Assembly (NCBI GenBank): GCA_017399025.1
Contig: JAFQEK010000034.1
Coordinates: 1 to 64,000 of the forward strand
DNA from: Clostridia bacterium
GTDB lineage: Bacteria; Bacillota; Clostridia; Oscillospirales; CAG-272
Reading direction: 5' to 3'
Length of the DNA: 64,000 nucleotides
The notes under the pieces are model-generated. The model did not search any database. It was not told the origin of the DNA and was given only the letters and a program-made list of their open reading frames with translations. Below, one piece after another: positions 16,123-25,161 of this stretch. Both the position numbers and the translations under genes were made by a program. Positions within the stretch are counted from its first letter, which is position 1; each line of letters begins with the position of its first letter.

Positions 16123-17568
16123 TCAGTCGTCATCTTCATATTTCGGATAAATATGATAAGAATCCAGAACAGGAATCATAATCAAAGCGGTAAGTCCCGC
16201 TGTAAAACCACCGTTATAGAGAACAAAGCCACCGTGCATACCCGATGTAGAGGTGCAAATCACAGCATGAAGGATTCCTGAGATTACACCCTTTTTCCAT
16301 CCGTATTTTCCTGCAATCGGACAAAGTCCCGTTGCAAAAGCCAGACCGTTGACATATTCCTGTGAGGAAAGCATCCAAGGGAGCGGTTCGCCCAGACACG
16401 TACAGACAATACAAACGAACGAAAAAAGAAGGATATATCCCAAAACAATGGGGGCAACATTGCGCGGATGCTGTCCATCCGCAGAAAACGTCAGGGCCGC
16501 AAACAAAACGCCCACCGTAGGTCCCGTGAAGCCTGCGCTTTCGGGAAGAATGATCGAAGGGAAAACCAATTGCAGAATCTCGGGCACCATAAAAACCATA
16601 TTCAGATAAGAGAGAATACAAAGTCCGTACACGCCGAAATTGATGAAGCAGACGGGCATTCCGAATTTATCAGCAAAATCAAGTCCGTAACCCGTACAAC
16701 GTGTCAGCAGGCGGTAACCGTGAAAATTCTTTCCGTTCATGAAAAAACCAAGCACGATTGAAGACATGAACATAATCAAAAAGAAAATATCCATGAACAG
16801 AATGTAGGAATGGTTAAAAGAATCGTAAACGGGATTTTCCCTGACCACAACATCGGGAGAAGAAAAACCGAGCGTCCGATATAAAAAGGCATGCGCCGCA
16901 ATACCGAAAATGCCAACTGCCAACCCTGCCTGATACATATTATAGCCTCTTTGCATAGCGGCAATTCCCGGAAGCAATGCGGGAATTACAAATCCGCAAA
17001 CCGTCCCGAAAACAATCGCAAAAATAACACCCGGCACGCTGAGCTGAATGATCCCCAGATGGAACTGACCCACCGTATATCGAAACAAAAGGTCGCTGAC
17101 GAATGGTGCAAGCGCCGTGGAAAACATGGTAATATGTAAATTTTTTCGAATAGGATTTTTTGTAATCAGACAATAGATCAGAACACCGATGAAAGGCGGC
17201 CACATATTCAGAAAATTCAGTCCGTAAAAGCAATGCGCGATAACGAGAATATATGCCGCAAAGGTTTTGGCATTCGCTCTCGTGTGCGTAATCAGAATCA
17301 TAAAATTGCAGGCAAGTCCGCAAAGTCCCGCATTGAACAGCGTGCTTGCAAGGCATCCGAGATTAAAATAATCCGTAACCAATTTGGAAGGAGAAATCAA
17401 AATACGGAAAAAATTATCCCAGAAAACGGCATGTTCTCCCGTATACCATAGAGCCGCCGGAACCGACGCAAAAAAAGAAAGGCTGATAAAAAACGCAAAC
17501 AATGCAAACGGTTTGCTGTTTTCCTGTTCTCTTTTCTGTAAAAAAAGCTCTTTTTCATTTGCCGCCAT
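16123..17568 (-). CDS. DUF1576 multi-pass membrane protein
   Basis: The 481-residue protein is hydrophobic throughout, with about twelve predicted helices. It resembles the DUF1576 family of Clostridia and Fusobacteria. Conserved-looking features are a Gly-rich segment GFTGPTVGVLFAALTF with the following DGQHPRN, and a final GMHGGFVLYNGGFTAG block. It starts at an ATG behind AAGGGG and stands as a single gene. The family has no proven function; the two-fold repeat of gly-rich segments suggests a transporter. Nothing in the neighbours points to a substrate. Confidence 0.75.
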   Translation of the reverse strand: MAANEKELFLQKREQENSKPFALFAFFISLSFFASVPAALWYTGEHAVFWDNFFRILISPSKLVTDYFNLGCLASTLFNAGLCGLACNFMILITHTRANAKTFAAYILVIAHCFYGLNFLNMWPPFIGVLIYCLITKNPIRKNLHITMFSTALAPFVSDLLFRYTVGQFHLGIIQLSVPGVIFAIVFGTVCGFVIPALLPGIAAMQRGYNMYQAGLAVGIFGIAAHAFLYRTLGFSSPDVVVRENPVYDSFNHSYILFMDIFFLIMFMSSIVLGFFMNGKNFHGYRLLTRCTGYGLDFADKFGMPVCFINFGVYGLCILSYLNMVFMVPEILQLVFPSIILPESAGFTGPTVGVLFAALTFSADGQHPRNVAPIVLGYILLFSFVCIVCTCLGEPLPWMLSSQEYVNGLAFATGLCPIAGKYGWKKGVISGILHAVICTSTSGMHGGFVLYNGGFTAGLTALIMIPVLDSYHIYPKYEDDD

Positions 17569-17668
17569 AATGTTTTCCCCTTATCTCCGTTTTCTTATAT
17601 CAGCATACCATATATTTCATATTTTTACAAGTATAGTTTCAGAAATTTTCAGGGCGACAGAAAATCGG

Positions 17669-17697
17669 TTGACAAAATTTTTATCTTTGGGTATAAT
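17669..17697 (+). promoter_or_regulatory. Consensus promoter of the toroid protein gene
   Basis: TTGACA (17669-17674) and TATAAT (17692-17697) are separated by exactly 17 bp, a full consensus vegetative promoter. The leader is about 90 nt. Confidence 0.85.
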
Positions 17698-17793
17698 AAA
17701 ACCATAGCATAACACTGTATTTACACATATCTTTTCCGCCCATCTTTCCATTTACCATTTTCATGCCGTTTTTCGGCAGAACGGAGATATTTT

Positions 17794-19515
17794 ATGAAAC
17801 AATTTTATTTTTACGCCTTGCAAGGTGCACAGAATTTGTTGCAAAGAGGAATGCGCAATATCATACGGGATTTCTCCAATCCGTACTATGGAAAAATTTT
17901 TGCCGACAACGGTTTATTTGAACCGGGCTCATCGTTCGTCTATATGGAATGCGCAATCACACTTTATGTCTGCCCCGACAGCACGTATTACAAAAAGCCG
18001 AGTGTCCGTGAATTTATTCACTTGCTTTGCGCCGGCGTGGAAGACAGTATACACGAAGACGGAACAGATGATCTGATCATATCCAATTACCATCAGCCGG
18101 AATTTTTTAACATGCCTCATATTTGTTATGCTTACCGCCTGCTTCGCGATTTTCCCGAAAAAACAGAAGCAGAGAATGAAATTGCTGAAAAAATTTATCA
18201 TCTTCTGGAACGCCTTTCCCAAGGCCTTCTTTCAAGCGGATTCCACACACCCAATCACCGTTGGGTACACACAGCAGCTCTGTATTACGCATATAATACG
18301 CTTCGTGAAAAAGACGAAAGACTGTTACACAGAGCAAAACAATATCTGGCAGAAAAAATTGACATTGATGAAAATGGTGAATTTTCCGAACGTTCCGCAG
18401 GAATGTACAGTGCCGTTTCCGACAGAGCACTTTGTCAAATTGCCATGGAAGCCAATATGCCCGAACTTTTCGAACTTGTCAAGAAAAATTTACTGCTCGT
18501 TTCCCGTTTTATTGAAAAAGGCACTCTGATCTTTACACAAAATTCCCGCCGCAAAGATAAAGGCGAGGTCGGAAGCAACACACTTTTTGATTTTGAAAGA
18601 TATACGGATATTTGTCTGATGGCATATGCCAATACGAAAGATCTCTCATTTTTGGGAATTCTCAAAAACGGACTTTCCGGTAAACCTGCGAATGCAGTCA
18701 TTCACTCTCCTCTGCGCCTTTATATGCTTTATCCCGAACTGAGAAATATTTCGGTCAATTTCTCCCTGCTGCCTCCCCCCGAAAAAGAATTCCATCTGTT
18801 CTATCCGCAATCGGGTATTGTCCGCGTGAAAAAGAACGGCGTTATTTACTCTCTGCTTGCAAGAAATCCCGATTTTATGCATATTACCGTCGGCAATATC
18901 AGCATTCGTGCCCGAATCTGTTCTTCTTTCTTTGCCATCGCGCAATTTTTACCCGATGCAATCGAAAAAATCGGAGAAAACCAATACCGTATGTCTTTTC
19001 ATACCCGGGCAGATTACAAACTTCCTTTTGATACCCCACCGGAAGGTTCGGAAAATTATTGGAGTATGGATTATAACAGCAGACAAAGCATCTGTCGCTG
19101 CGATTTCGGCTATACGGTAGATTTTTCCTTTACCGAAACAGGTCTGAAAATACATATACAAACTCACGGAATGGAAAAAGTGCCGTTCAAACTGGAAATT
19201 GCCGTTCCGACCGATGTTTATATACGCGCAGGAAGCGCCATGACCGTTGCCACGGCAGGAAATTTCCTTTGCGCTTCCGAAGGCGATGTCAGTCTTTCCA
19301 ATCCCGAGGGTGATTCCCTGACTGTCAAAAATGTTTTTGCCAAACATTTTTACCATCGGAATATGAGAGGCAGTGTTCCTTCTCCTTGCGATAAATATTT
19401 ACTCTTCCTGACTGATTTCTCTCCCGTTGACAGAACCGTTGAAATTATTTGCGAAAGAAACCGTCCTTTGGATTATTTCTGTCATTTTGAAGAAAATCAA
19501 AAATATAAAAATTAA
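17794..19515 (+). CDS. Heparinase-II/III-like toroid plus beta-sheet protein, substrate unknown
   Basis: The 573-residue protein has an N-terminal alpha-helical half (about 1-310) of helical hairpins with aromatic and His/Tyr-rich stretches such as SNYHQPEFFN and TPNHRWVHTAALYYAY. A beta-rich half (about 325-573) follows. That order, an (alpha/alpha) toroid and then beta sandwich, is that of heparinase II/III and alginate lyase-type polysaccharide lyases. The NHRW and YNSR-like segments lie where catalytic Asn/His/Tyr/Arg residues sit in that fold, but I cannot align them with certainty. There is no signal peptide. It is a single-gene unit with a consensus promoter, so expression should be high. 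No transporter or regulator is adjacent. Confidence 0.6.
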   Translation: MKQFYFYALQGAQNLLQRGMRNIIRDFSNPYYGKIFADNGLFEPGSSFVYMECAITLYVCPDSTYYKKPSVREFIHLLCAGVEDSIHEDGTDDLIISNYHQPEFFNMPHICYAYRLLRDFPEKTEAENEIAEKIYHLLERLSQGLLSSGFHTPNHRWVHTAALYYAYNTLREKDERLLHRAKQYLAEKIDIDENGEFSERSAGMYSAVSDRALCQIAMEANMPELFELVKKNLLLVSRFIEKGTLIFTQNSRRKDKGEVGSNTLFDFERYTDICLMAYANTKDLSFLGILKNGLSGKPANAVIHSPLRLYMLYPELRNISVNFSLLPPPEKEFHLFYPQSGIVRVKKNGVIYSLLARNPDFMHITVGNISIRARICSSFFAIAQFLPDAIEKIGENQYRMSFHTRADYKLPFDTPPEGSENYWSMDYNSRQSICRCDFGYTVDFSFTETGLKIHIQTHGMEKVPFKLEIAVPTDVYIRAGSAMTVATAGNFLCASEGDVSLSNPEGDSLTVKNVFAKHFYHRNMRGSVPSPCDKYLLFLTDFSPVDRTVEIICERNRPLDYFCHFEENQKYKN

Positions 19516-19540
19516 ACATTGCAATATTTACAAAAATTCA

Positions 19541-19573
19541 AAAACCGCCTGATTTTTCAATCAAGCGGTTTTT
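19541..19573. terminator. Bidirectional terminator
   Basis: The stem AAAACCGC-CTGA/TCA-AGCGGTTTT with T-runs in both directions lies between the convergent toroid and coiled-coil protein genes. Confidence 0.85.
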
Positions 19574-19596
19574 ACATTCGAAAAATATCCGAAAAT

Positions 19597-20316
19597 TCAG
19601 TTATTCAATCTATTTTTGATATCAATCAAATTTTCGTTAGTATATTCTTGGCGAAGATTCAATTCTTCTACCGCCATAGCAAGAATTTTTTGAGCTTCTG
19701 CATTTTGCTTAGCGATATTTTCCATTCTCCAACGATGGAGTTGTTCTTCATAAAGATTAAAAACTTCTTTCAGTGTATCAGCACGACCATCAATGACAGC
19801 AAGCAGCATATAAGAAACGGCATTTATATTGCGGTAAGAAGCAGGTAAAAAAGAAATTACTCCAACGTTTGTATTGCAAAATTCTTCCTTTTCATTTCGA
19901 ATATCTTTTCTTTCATAACCGATTTTCTCAATTTGAGGAACAGTTACCGTATCGTAATATTCATCCTCGTCTTCCATAAATTTTTTATGTTTCTTAGTGG
20001 ATTTTATTAAAGTGTGTACCGCAACAATATCCGCCACAATTGCAATTCCTATCACTATAAAATCCGTTTGTGTCGCTTCCACAATAAAACTAACGATAAA
20101 ACACAACAATAATAGCGCAGAACAAGCAATAATCACAATTTTCAAAAATTTTTTTAGTCCCTTGAAAGACTCTATTGCGTCTTGAACCTTTTTGGTCGAT
20201 TCAGACTCAAGTTTTTCAATTTCCAGAGTTTTACACTGAATCTCTTCATCGTAATTTTTGATTGTTTGAAAATACCGCGTTGCATTTAATAATTTTTTGT
20301 ACAAATCCTGATTCAT
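19597..20316 (-). CDS. Coiled-coil protein with two membrane helices, unknown
   Basis: The 239-residue protein has a Glu/Lys-rich coiled coil over residues 10-55, two adjacent membrane helices (about 60-82 and 87-107), then a long cytoplasmic helical region containing a second coiled stretch and a short conserved-looking LPASYRNINAVSYMLLAVIDGRADTLKE-like segment. The start is the ATG behind AAAGGAGA; a frame extension upstream passes through the promoter. It is divergent from a small XRE regulator with shared TGTCA operator sites and is likely its main target. No family is recognised. A role in stress sensing or in a phage- or conjugation-like response is possible but not supported by sequence. 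Confidence 0.65.
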   Translation of the reverse strand: MNQDLYKKLLNATRYFQTIKNYDEEIQCKTLEIEKLESESTKKVQDAIESFKGLKKFLKIVIIACSALLLLCFIVSFIVEATQTDFIVIGIAIVADIVAVHTLIKSTKKHKKFMEDEDEYYDTVTVPQIEKIGYERKDIRNEKEEFCNTNVGVISFLPASYRNINAVSYMLLAVIDGRADTLKEVFNLYEEQLHRWRMENIAKQNAEAQKILAMAVEELNLRQEYTNENLIDIKNRLNN

Positions 20317-20335
20317 TAGATATTCTCCTTTTATT

Positions 20336-20410
20336 TGACATTCTGTGAATGTCATTTCTGGAAGAATTATAGCATATAATAATCCTGTTGTCAAGCACTA
20401 AATGTCAAAA
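20336..20410. promoter_or_regulatory. Divergent promoter region with TGTCA operators
   Basis: On the minus strand TTGACA (20389-20394) and TATAAT (20366-20371) are separated by 17 bp. A plus-strand -10, TATAAT (20375-20380), lies back-to-back with it but has no good -35. An 8-3-8 palindrome, TGACATTC-TGT-GAATGTCA (20336-20354), covers the minus transcript start. Two more TGTCA half-sites lie at 20389-20393 and 20403-20407. The layout fits repression of both genes by the XRE protein. Confidence 0.75.
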
Positions 20411-20421
20411 AGGAGAAAAAT

Positions 20422-20667
20422 ATGTTTATAAATAAATCCATTGATGGATTAAATAATATTTGTGGCAAGAATATTGCTGCTTTTCGAATGGAAATGAAAA
20501 TATCTCAACGAGAATTAGCAGATTGCCTTCAATTGGTTGGATTGGATATGGACAAAAATGCCATTCAACGCATTGAGGCAGGCAAACGCTTTGTAACAGA
20601 CATTGAATTGATCGGATTATCCAAGGTATTGAATAAAAATTTTGATGAAATCTTATCTGTCAAATAA
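20422..20667 (+). CDS. Small XRE-family repressor
   Basis: The 81-residue protein is a single helix-turn-helix XRE domain: NIAAFRMEMKISQRELADCLQ for helices 1-2 and MDKNAIQRIEAGKRFVTDIELIGLSKVL for helices 3-5. It starts at an ATG behind AAAAAGGAG. It has no ligand or protease domain, so it is probably a simple autorepressor. TGTCA half-sites directly upstream and in the divergent promoter suggest it controls itself and the coiled-coil membrane protein. Confidence 0.85.
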   Translation: MFINKSIDGLNNICGKNIAAFRMEMKISQRELADCLQLVGLDMDKNAIQRIEAGKRFVTDIELIGLSKVLNKNFDEILSVK

Positions 20668-20771
20668 ACACATCTCCCGAAAAATTGAACTGTTGCCTAA
20701 AAAAGTATTTTTTTGATCTTTTTTGTCCTTACTGATTTTTTATTACGCCATAAAACATAATAATTCAAAAA

Positions 20772-20801
20772 GGAAAAAGCACGGCATGCCGTGCTTTTTC
20801 C
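20772..20801 (-). terminator. Terminator of the EF-G paralogue gene
   Basis: A nearly perfect palindrome, GGAAAAAGCACGGC with its complement, lies 47 bp after the stop codon, with flanking A/T runs on both sides. It may also stop the XRE transcript from the left. Confidence 0.85.
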
Positions 20802-20847
20802 CGAGAAGATAGTATGAAAAAAGGAGTATAATGAAAAAGGTCGTAAA

Positions 20848-22920
20848 TTAATCGGTGTTCTTCTTTGCTTCTTCGATAATCTTCTGCGCGTTGAACATGG
20901 GAACTTCTTCATAATCGGAGAAGTAGAGAGTATAAGAGCCTCTGCCCTGTGTGATTGCGCGAAGCTGAATTGCAAAGTCAACCATTTCTGCCATCGGAGC
21001 TTCCGCTTCGATAACCTGTTCGCCGTGTTTTTCTGTAGGTGTCATGCCGAGCACTCTGCCGCGACGTTTGTTAATAGCACCCATGATATCACCAAGCATT
21101 TCGCTGGGCGCATAAACATTGAGTTTACCAACCGGTTCCAAAAGAACAGGGTTTGCTTTCGGAAGCGCTTCTTTATAAGCAAGAGAGGCAGCAATCTTGA
21201 ACGCCATTTCGGAAGAGTCTACGGGATGGTAAGAACCGTCGGAAAGATCTGCTTTCAGGTTTACAACGGGATAGCCTGCAAGAACACCTTTCTGCATGGA
21301 TTCCAACAAGCCCTTTTCAACAGCAGGATAATAGTTCTTGGGAACGGAACCGCCGACAACGGACTGTGTGAATTCCAAACCGGGGTTCACACCGGGAGCG
21401 AAAGACATTTTTACATGACCGTATTGACCGTGTCCGCCGGACTGCTTCTTGTGTTTGCCTTCCACTTCCACTCTCTTCTTGATGGTTTCGCGGTATGCGA
21501 TCTTCGGCGCGGAAAGAACAACAGAGACACCGAAGCGGGATTTGAGTTTGGAAACGGTTACATCGAGGTGAATATCACCCTGACCGGAAATGAGAAGCTG
21601 CTTGGTTTCGGGATTGTTTTCATATTTCAGGGTGCGGTCTTCTTCGAGAAGCTTATTGATACCCTGTGCGATCTTATCTTCATCGCCCTTTGCTTTGGGC
21701 GCGATCGCCATCTGATAGAAAGATTCGGGATATACGATCTTCTTATACGGAAGGGGATTTTCCATCTGAGAAAGCGTATCATTCGTATTGGTATTATTGA
21801 GTTTTGCGGTCATACCGATATCACCCATGGAGAGCATTTTTACTTCGGTCTGTTTCTTTCCGCAAACGGTATAGATACGGGTCAGGCGTTCGTCCTGTCC
21901 CGTGGTTACGTTTTTGAGAACGGAATCGCTGTAAAGCTCACCGCCGATAACCTTAAAGAAAGACATCTTACCAACGAACGGATCGGCAACGGTTTTGAAT
22001 ACAAAGATGGATGCGGGACCATGTTCGCGTACGGGACGTTCAATCTCTTCATCACCGTCAATCACGATTTCTGCTTTATGATATACGGGACTGGGAAGCG
22101 TATCTGCGATCACGTCAAGAAGCAAACGAATACCGCAAAGGTTAGTTGCGGAACCGCAGACTACGGGCGCGATATCACCGCGGAGAATACCGTCATGGAG
22201 TGCCGTAATGATCTCTTCTTTGGTAATGCGCTCGCCTTCGAAGAATTTATCCATCAATTCTTCACTTGTGGATGCTACGGCTTCGTGGAGCATGCTGAGA
22301 CATCTGTCAATGCGTTCTTCGTTGCCTGCGGGAATATCAATAGGCTGACCGTCTTTGCCGTGCGCAAAAGCAACAGCTCTCATATCAATCAGATCCAGAA
22401 GACCTACGATATCATCGCCTTCGAGAAGCGGAATGACAACGGGACAGATGGAGTTACCGAATTTATCGTGCATTTCCTGGAAAACTTTTCTGAAACGGGT
22501 TTCGGGATCGTCGCATTTGTTGATAAAGAACGCACGGGGCATTTTGTCCTTGCAAACAAGATCCCATGCAATTTCCGTACCGACTTCAACGCCTGCTTTA
22601 CCATCAACAACGATCAAAGCACTGCCTGCAACACGCAAAGCCTGGAGTGCTTCTCCCTGGAAATCAAGATATCCGGGAGTATCGATGATATTGATCTTTA
22701 CGCCGTTGTGCGTAACGGGAGCGATGGAGGCAGAAAGTGTAAAGCCTCTTTTGATTTCTTCTGTGTCAAAGTCGCAAACCGTATTGCCTTCGGAGGGCTT
22801 ACCGAGTCTGTCGGTTTCTTTTTTTACATAAAGCATAGCTTCTGCAAGGGAGGTCTTACCGCTTGCGCCATGTCCGAGCAAGCATACGTTGCGAATGTCT
22901 CTGGAGTGAATCTTTTCCAT
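20848..22920 (-). CDS. Elongation factor G paralogue (EF-G2 type)
   Basis: The 690-residue GTPase has EF-G domain order and length. The P-loop is GHGASGKT (residues 16-23) rather than the AHIDAGKT of true EF-G. The G3 motif is DTPGYLDF and G4 reads NKCD. Domain IV includes the conserved-looking GGHGQYGHVKM block. This P-loop variant marks the second EF-G clade of Clostridia and Thermotoga, whose role in translation or ribosome recycling is less clear than that of FusA. It is not next to rpsL/rpsG/tuf, which also argues for a paralogue. A 138-nt leader lies between its promoter and the start. Confidence 0.9.
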   Translation of the reverse strand: MEKIHSRDIRNVCLLGHGASGKTSLAEAMLYVKKETDRLGKPSEGNTVCDFDTEEIKRGFTLSASIAPVTHNGVKINIIDTPGYLDFQGEALQALRVAGSALIVVDGKAGVEVGTEIAWDLVCKDKMPRAFFINKCDDPETRFRKVFQEMHDKFGNSICPVVIPLLEGDDIVGLLDLIDMRAVAFAHGKDGQPIDIPAGNEERIDRCLSMLHEAVASTSEELMDKFFEGERITKEEIITALHDGILRGDIAPVVCGSATNLCGIRLLLDVIADTLPSPVYHKAEIVIDGDEEIERPVREHGPASIFVFKTVADPFVGKMSFFKVIGGELYSDSVLKNVTTGQDERLTRIYTVCGKKQTEVKMLSMGDIGMTAKLNNTNTNDTLSQMENPLPYKKIVYPESFYQMAIAPKAKGDEDKIAQGINKLLEEDRTLKYENNPETKQLLISGQGDIHLDVTVSKLKSRFGVSVVLSAPKIAYRETIKKRVEVEGKHKKQSGGHGQYGHVKMSFAPGVNPGLEFTQSVVGGSVPKNYYPAVEKGLLESMQKGVLAGYPVVNLKADLSDGSYHPVDSSEMAFKIAASLAYKEALPKANPVLLEPVGKLNVYAPSEMLGDIMGAINKRRGRVLGMTPTEKHGEQVIEAEAPMAEMVDFAIQLRAITQGRGSYTLYFSDYEEVPMFNAQKIIEEAKKNTD

Positions 22921-23064
22921 TATATAAATCCGTTCCTTTCGGTAAAACTAAATTCTTGTTTAGATTCTCCGCGCCGCCGACGATGTGTAAAGGGACTCGC
23001 TCGGAACGGTGCGATCGGAGAAACCGGAAACAGTTTTCAAACTTCTGAAAACCCGACTGTTATT

Positions 23065-23093
23065 ATTATATCGCAGGACTTTCCGATATGCAA
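23065..23093 (-). promoter_or_regulatory. Promoter of the EF-G paralogue
   Basis: On the minus strand TTGCAT (23088-23093) and TATAAT (23065-23070) are separated by 17 bp. The rest of the 417-bp intergenic region holds the divergent promoter below and AT-rich DNA without other signals. Confidence 0.7.
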
Positions 23094-23219
23094 GAGAAAA
23101 AATTGTTTTTATTGCCTTATAAATAGAGAAAAAACCGAAACTCTTTTGTTTAATTTCACCAACAAAATTCAAATTTTAAAATTTTTTTTTCAAAGCGAAA
23201 AAGGTTTACAAAAAAGATA

Positions 23220-23248
23220 TTGACATAAAAAAGCGGATATGATAAAAT
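23220..23248 (+). promoter_or_regulatory. Promoter of the DUF1858 gene
   Basis: TTGACA (23220-23225) and TAAAAT (23243-23248) are separated by 17 bp on the plus strand. Confidence 0.75.
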
Positions 23249-23337
23249 AATATTGTTGCGGAATATTTTTGGCGCAATTAAAAAAAACGGATTGAACCCG
23301 GTCGTTCAAAATTTATGTAGAAAGGTTTGGTATCACC

Positions 23338-23535
23338 ATGGAAATCACAAAAGAAAGCATCATCGGCGATATTCTTGACTTTGACCCTTCAACAGCGGTC
23401 TATTTCTTCGAAATCGGTATGCACTGCCTCGGCTGCCCTGCGTCTCGCGGAGAAAGCCTTGAAGAAGCTTGCATCGTTCACGGTACAGACGTAGATGCGC
23501 TCGTTGCAAAGCTCAATGCGCATTTTGCAAAATAA
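23338..23535 (+). CDS. DUF1858 redox-disulfide domain protein
   Basis: The 65-residue protein has the DUF1858 fold signature: ILDFDPSTAVYFFEIGMHCLGCPASRGESLEEA, with the CXXC pair in HCLGC. Such domains occur alone or fused to hybrid cluster and sulfur-relay proteins and are thought to work in redox or metal-linked chemistry. It starts behind AGAAAGG. A hairpin separates it from the downstream trmK gene. The cysteine pair could bind metal or form a reversible disulfide, which is inference from the family. Confidence 0.85.
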   Translation: MEITKESIIGDILDFDPSTAVYFFEIGMHCLGCPASRGESLEEACIVHGTDVDALVAKLNAHFAK

Positions 23536-23554
23536 TTTTCTTATTTGAAAACAA

Positions 23555-23587
23555 GAGCCCCTTCTCGCCTGCGTACGGGAAGGGGCT
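23555..23587 (+). terminator. Hairpin between DUF1858 and trmK
   Basis: The stem AGCCCCTTCTCG/CGGGAAGGGGCT with a 9-nt loop has no T-run, so it may be a weak terminator or a processing site. Confidence 0.5.
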
Positions 23588-23610
23588 TCGGTTCATAAAG
23601 GACGTGAAAC

Positions 23611-24309
23611 ATGAAAAAAATGAAATTGGATGCACGCTTGCTTGCCGTTGCTTCTCTTGTGCGCAAGGGTGCTTATCTTGCCGATGTCGGAACCGATCAT
23701 GCGTATCTTCCCGTATATCTTGCCGAATGCGGAAGAATTTCCGGGGCGGTGGCTTCCGATATTCATAAAGGACCGCTTATCAGTGCCGATAAAAATATCA
23801 GGGAAGCGGGTTTTTCCGATCGGATTCAAACACTGCTGACCGATGGTTTACAAGGGATTGAAAAATATCCCATCACAGATATCGCCATCGCCGGCATGGG
23901 CGGACTGATGATCCGCAACATTTTGGAAAAAGCACATTTCTTGCGCCGTGAACAAACGCCTCATCTGATCCTTCAGCCGATGCAACACATTCCTGAGCTT
24001 CGCCGTTATCTTGGCGAACAAGGCTTCTCCGTTCAGGAAGAAAAGCAAGCCTTAGCAGAAGGAAAATTTTATCAGATCATTCTTGCCGTTTATGACGGGA
24101 CCGTACGCGAATATACGGAAACAGAACTTTTACTCGGAAAATATAACATAGAACATAAAAAAGAAAACAAAGAAAACTTTCTGATTCTTTGCGAAAGACA
24201 GCTCGAAATCCTCAGAGAAAAAATCGAAGGTCTTGAAAAGGGCGGGCGGTCTGCGGAAAAAGAACGCGCACTTTATGCCTCTATCGAAGAAGAACGGAAA
24301 GATTTATAA
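23611..24309 (+). CDS. trmK: tRNA (adenine(22)-N1)-methyltransferase
   Basis: The 232-residue enzyme uses SAM to methylate A22 in the D-loop of tRNA. The N-terminal Rossmann domain shows LDARLLAVASLV, the SAM loop VGTDHAYLPV, the acidic segment ASDIHKGPL and the catalytic loop IAGMGGLMI. The C-terminal 70 residues are a Glu/Lys-rich coiled coil, as in the family. It is followed after 14 bp by the Nif3-like gene, the standard pair downstream of rpoD in many Bacillota. Confidence 0.93.
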   Translation: MKKMKLDARLLAVASLVRKGAYLADVGTDHAYLPVYLAECGRISGAVASDIHKGPLISADKNIREAGFSDRIQTLLTDGLQGIEKYPITDIAIAGMGGLMIRNILEKAHFLRREQTPHLILQPMQHIPELRRYLGEQGFSVQEEKQALAEGKFYQIILAVYDGTVREYTETELLLGKYNIEHKKENKENFLILCERQLEILREKIEGLEKGGRSAEKERALYASIEEERKDL

Positions 24310-24323
24310 GAAAGGAGCCGATC

Positions 24324-25097
24324 ATGCCGAAAATTTCTGAAATTTATCAATGTCTCGAACATGCTTTGCCGTCTTCCCTTTCCTGCGATTGGGATAACGA
24401 CGGTCTGATGGTTTGCGATTCTCCCGAAACAGAAGTGAAAAAAATTCTTTTTGCTTTGGATATCACCCCTGCGGTTACGGAATACGCCGCAGAGATCGGT
24501 GCCGATCTCATCATTTCCCACCATCCGCTAATCTTTTCGGGAATCCGCCGTATGGACGGTCATGACGGCACCACCCGAAAAGTGATGTCTTTACTCCGAA
24601 ACGGCATATCCGCTATGAGTTTCCACACGCGTCTGGATGCGGCAGACGGCGGCATCAACGATATTCTGGCAAAGCTCTTTTCTCTCTCGGATGTTGAAAA
24701 ATTCGGTGTGGAAGGCGATACAGCCGCAAGAATCGGAACGCTTCCTTCCCCGATGGTGTTTGAAGATTTTTGCCGATTGGTTAAAAATATTCTGCATGCG
24801 CCTTCCGTTTGCGGTGCAAAAGGAGAAAACACAGTTTCCCGTCTTGCAGTGCTCGGCGGTTCGGGAAAGGATTATATCCGCGAAGCGCAGAAAATGGGGG
24901 CAGATACCTATCTGACGGGAGAGGTTAATTATAATTATCTTCTGGAAGCCGCAGAAAACGGACTTTCCGTCGTTACGGCAGGACATTACCACACGGAAGC
25001 GCCGTTTACGGCATTTTTTGAAAAGATTCTTTCCGAAAATTTTGAAAATCTGGAATTTATTCTTTTTCCTAATGGCTGTGAATTTTTTTACTGTTAA
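24324..25097 (+). CDS. Nif3-like dinuclear metal centre protein (YqfO family)
   Basis: The 257-residue protein has the Nif3 metal-ligand motifs: WDNDGLMVCD, ISHHPLIFSGIRRM with the HH pair, a central Asp in TRLDAADGG and the C-terminal AGHYHTEAPF. It lacks the inserted PII-like domain found in longer YqfO proteins. The family may act as a GTP cyclohydrolase-like or metal-handling enzyme, but its reaction is unsettled. It is co-transcribed with trmK and ends just before a terminator. Confidence 0.9.
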   Translation: MPKISEIYQCLEHALPSSLSCDWDNDGLMVCDSPETEVKKILFALDITPAVTEYAAEIGADLIISHHPLIFSGIRRMDGHDGTTRKVMSLLRNGISAMSFHTRLDAADGGINDILAKLFSLSDVEKFGVEGDTAARIGTLPSPMVFEDFCRLVKNILHAPSVCGAKGENTVSRLAVLGGSGKDYIREAQKMGADTYLTGEVNYNYLLEAAENGLSVVTAGHYHTEAPFTAFFEKILSENFENLEFILFPNGCEFFYC

Positions 25098-25103
25098 ATA
25101 AAC

Positions 25104-25143
25104 AAAAACCGCACGGATGGAAAACTTCTCCGTGCGGTTCTTA
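25104..25143. terminator. Terminator between the Nif3-like gene and cysK
   Basis: An 11-bp stem, AACCGCACGGA/TCCGTGCGGTT, with A/T runs on both sides suits both convergent genes. Confidence 0.85.
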
Positions 25144-25161
25144 AATTATTTTTCAGACCGA

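Noticed and set aside
19597-20667. A classical toxin-antitoxin pair
   Set aside because: The XRE protein could be an antitoxin, but the partner is a 239-residue membrane protein unlike known toxins, and the genes are divergent rather than co-transcribed.
21025-23223. A 732-codon open frame on the plus strand opposite the EF-G paralogue
   Set aside because: It is antisense to a well-conserved GTPase, has Cys/Phe/His-rich low-complexity composition and no start signals.
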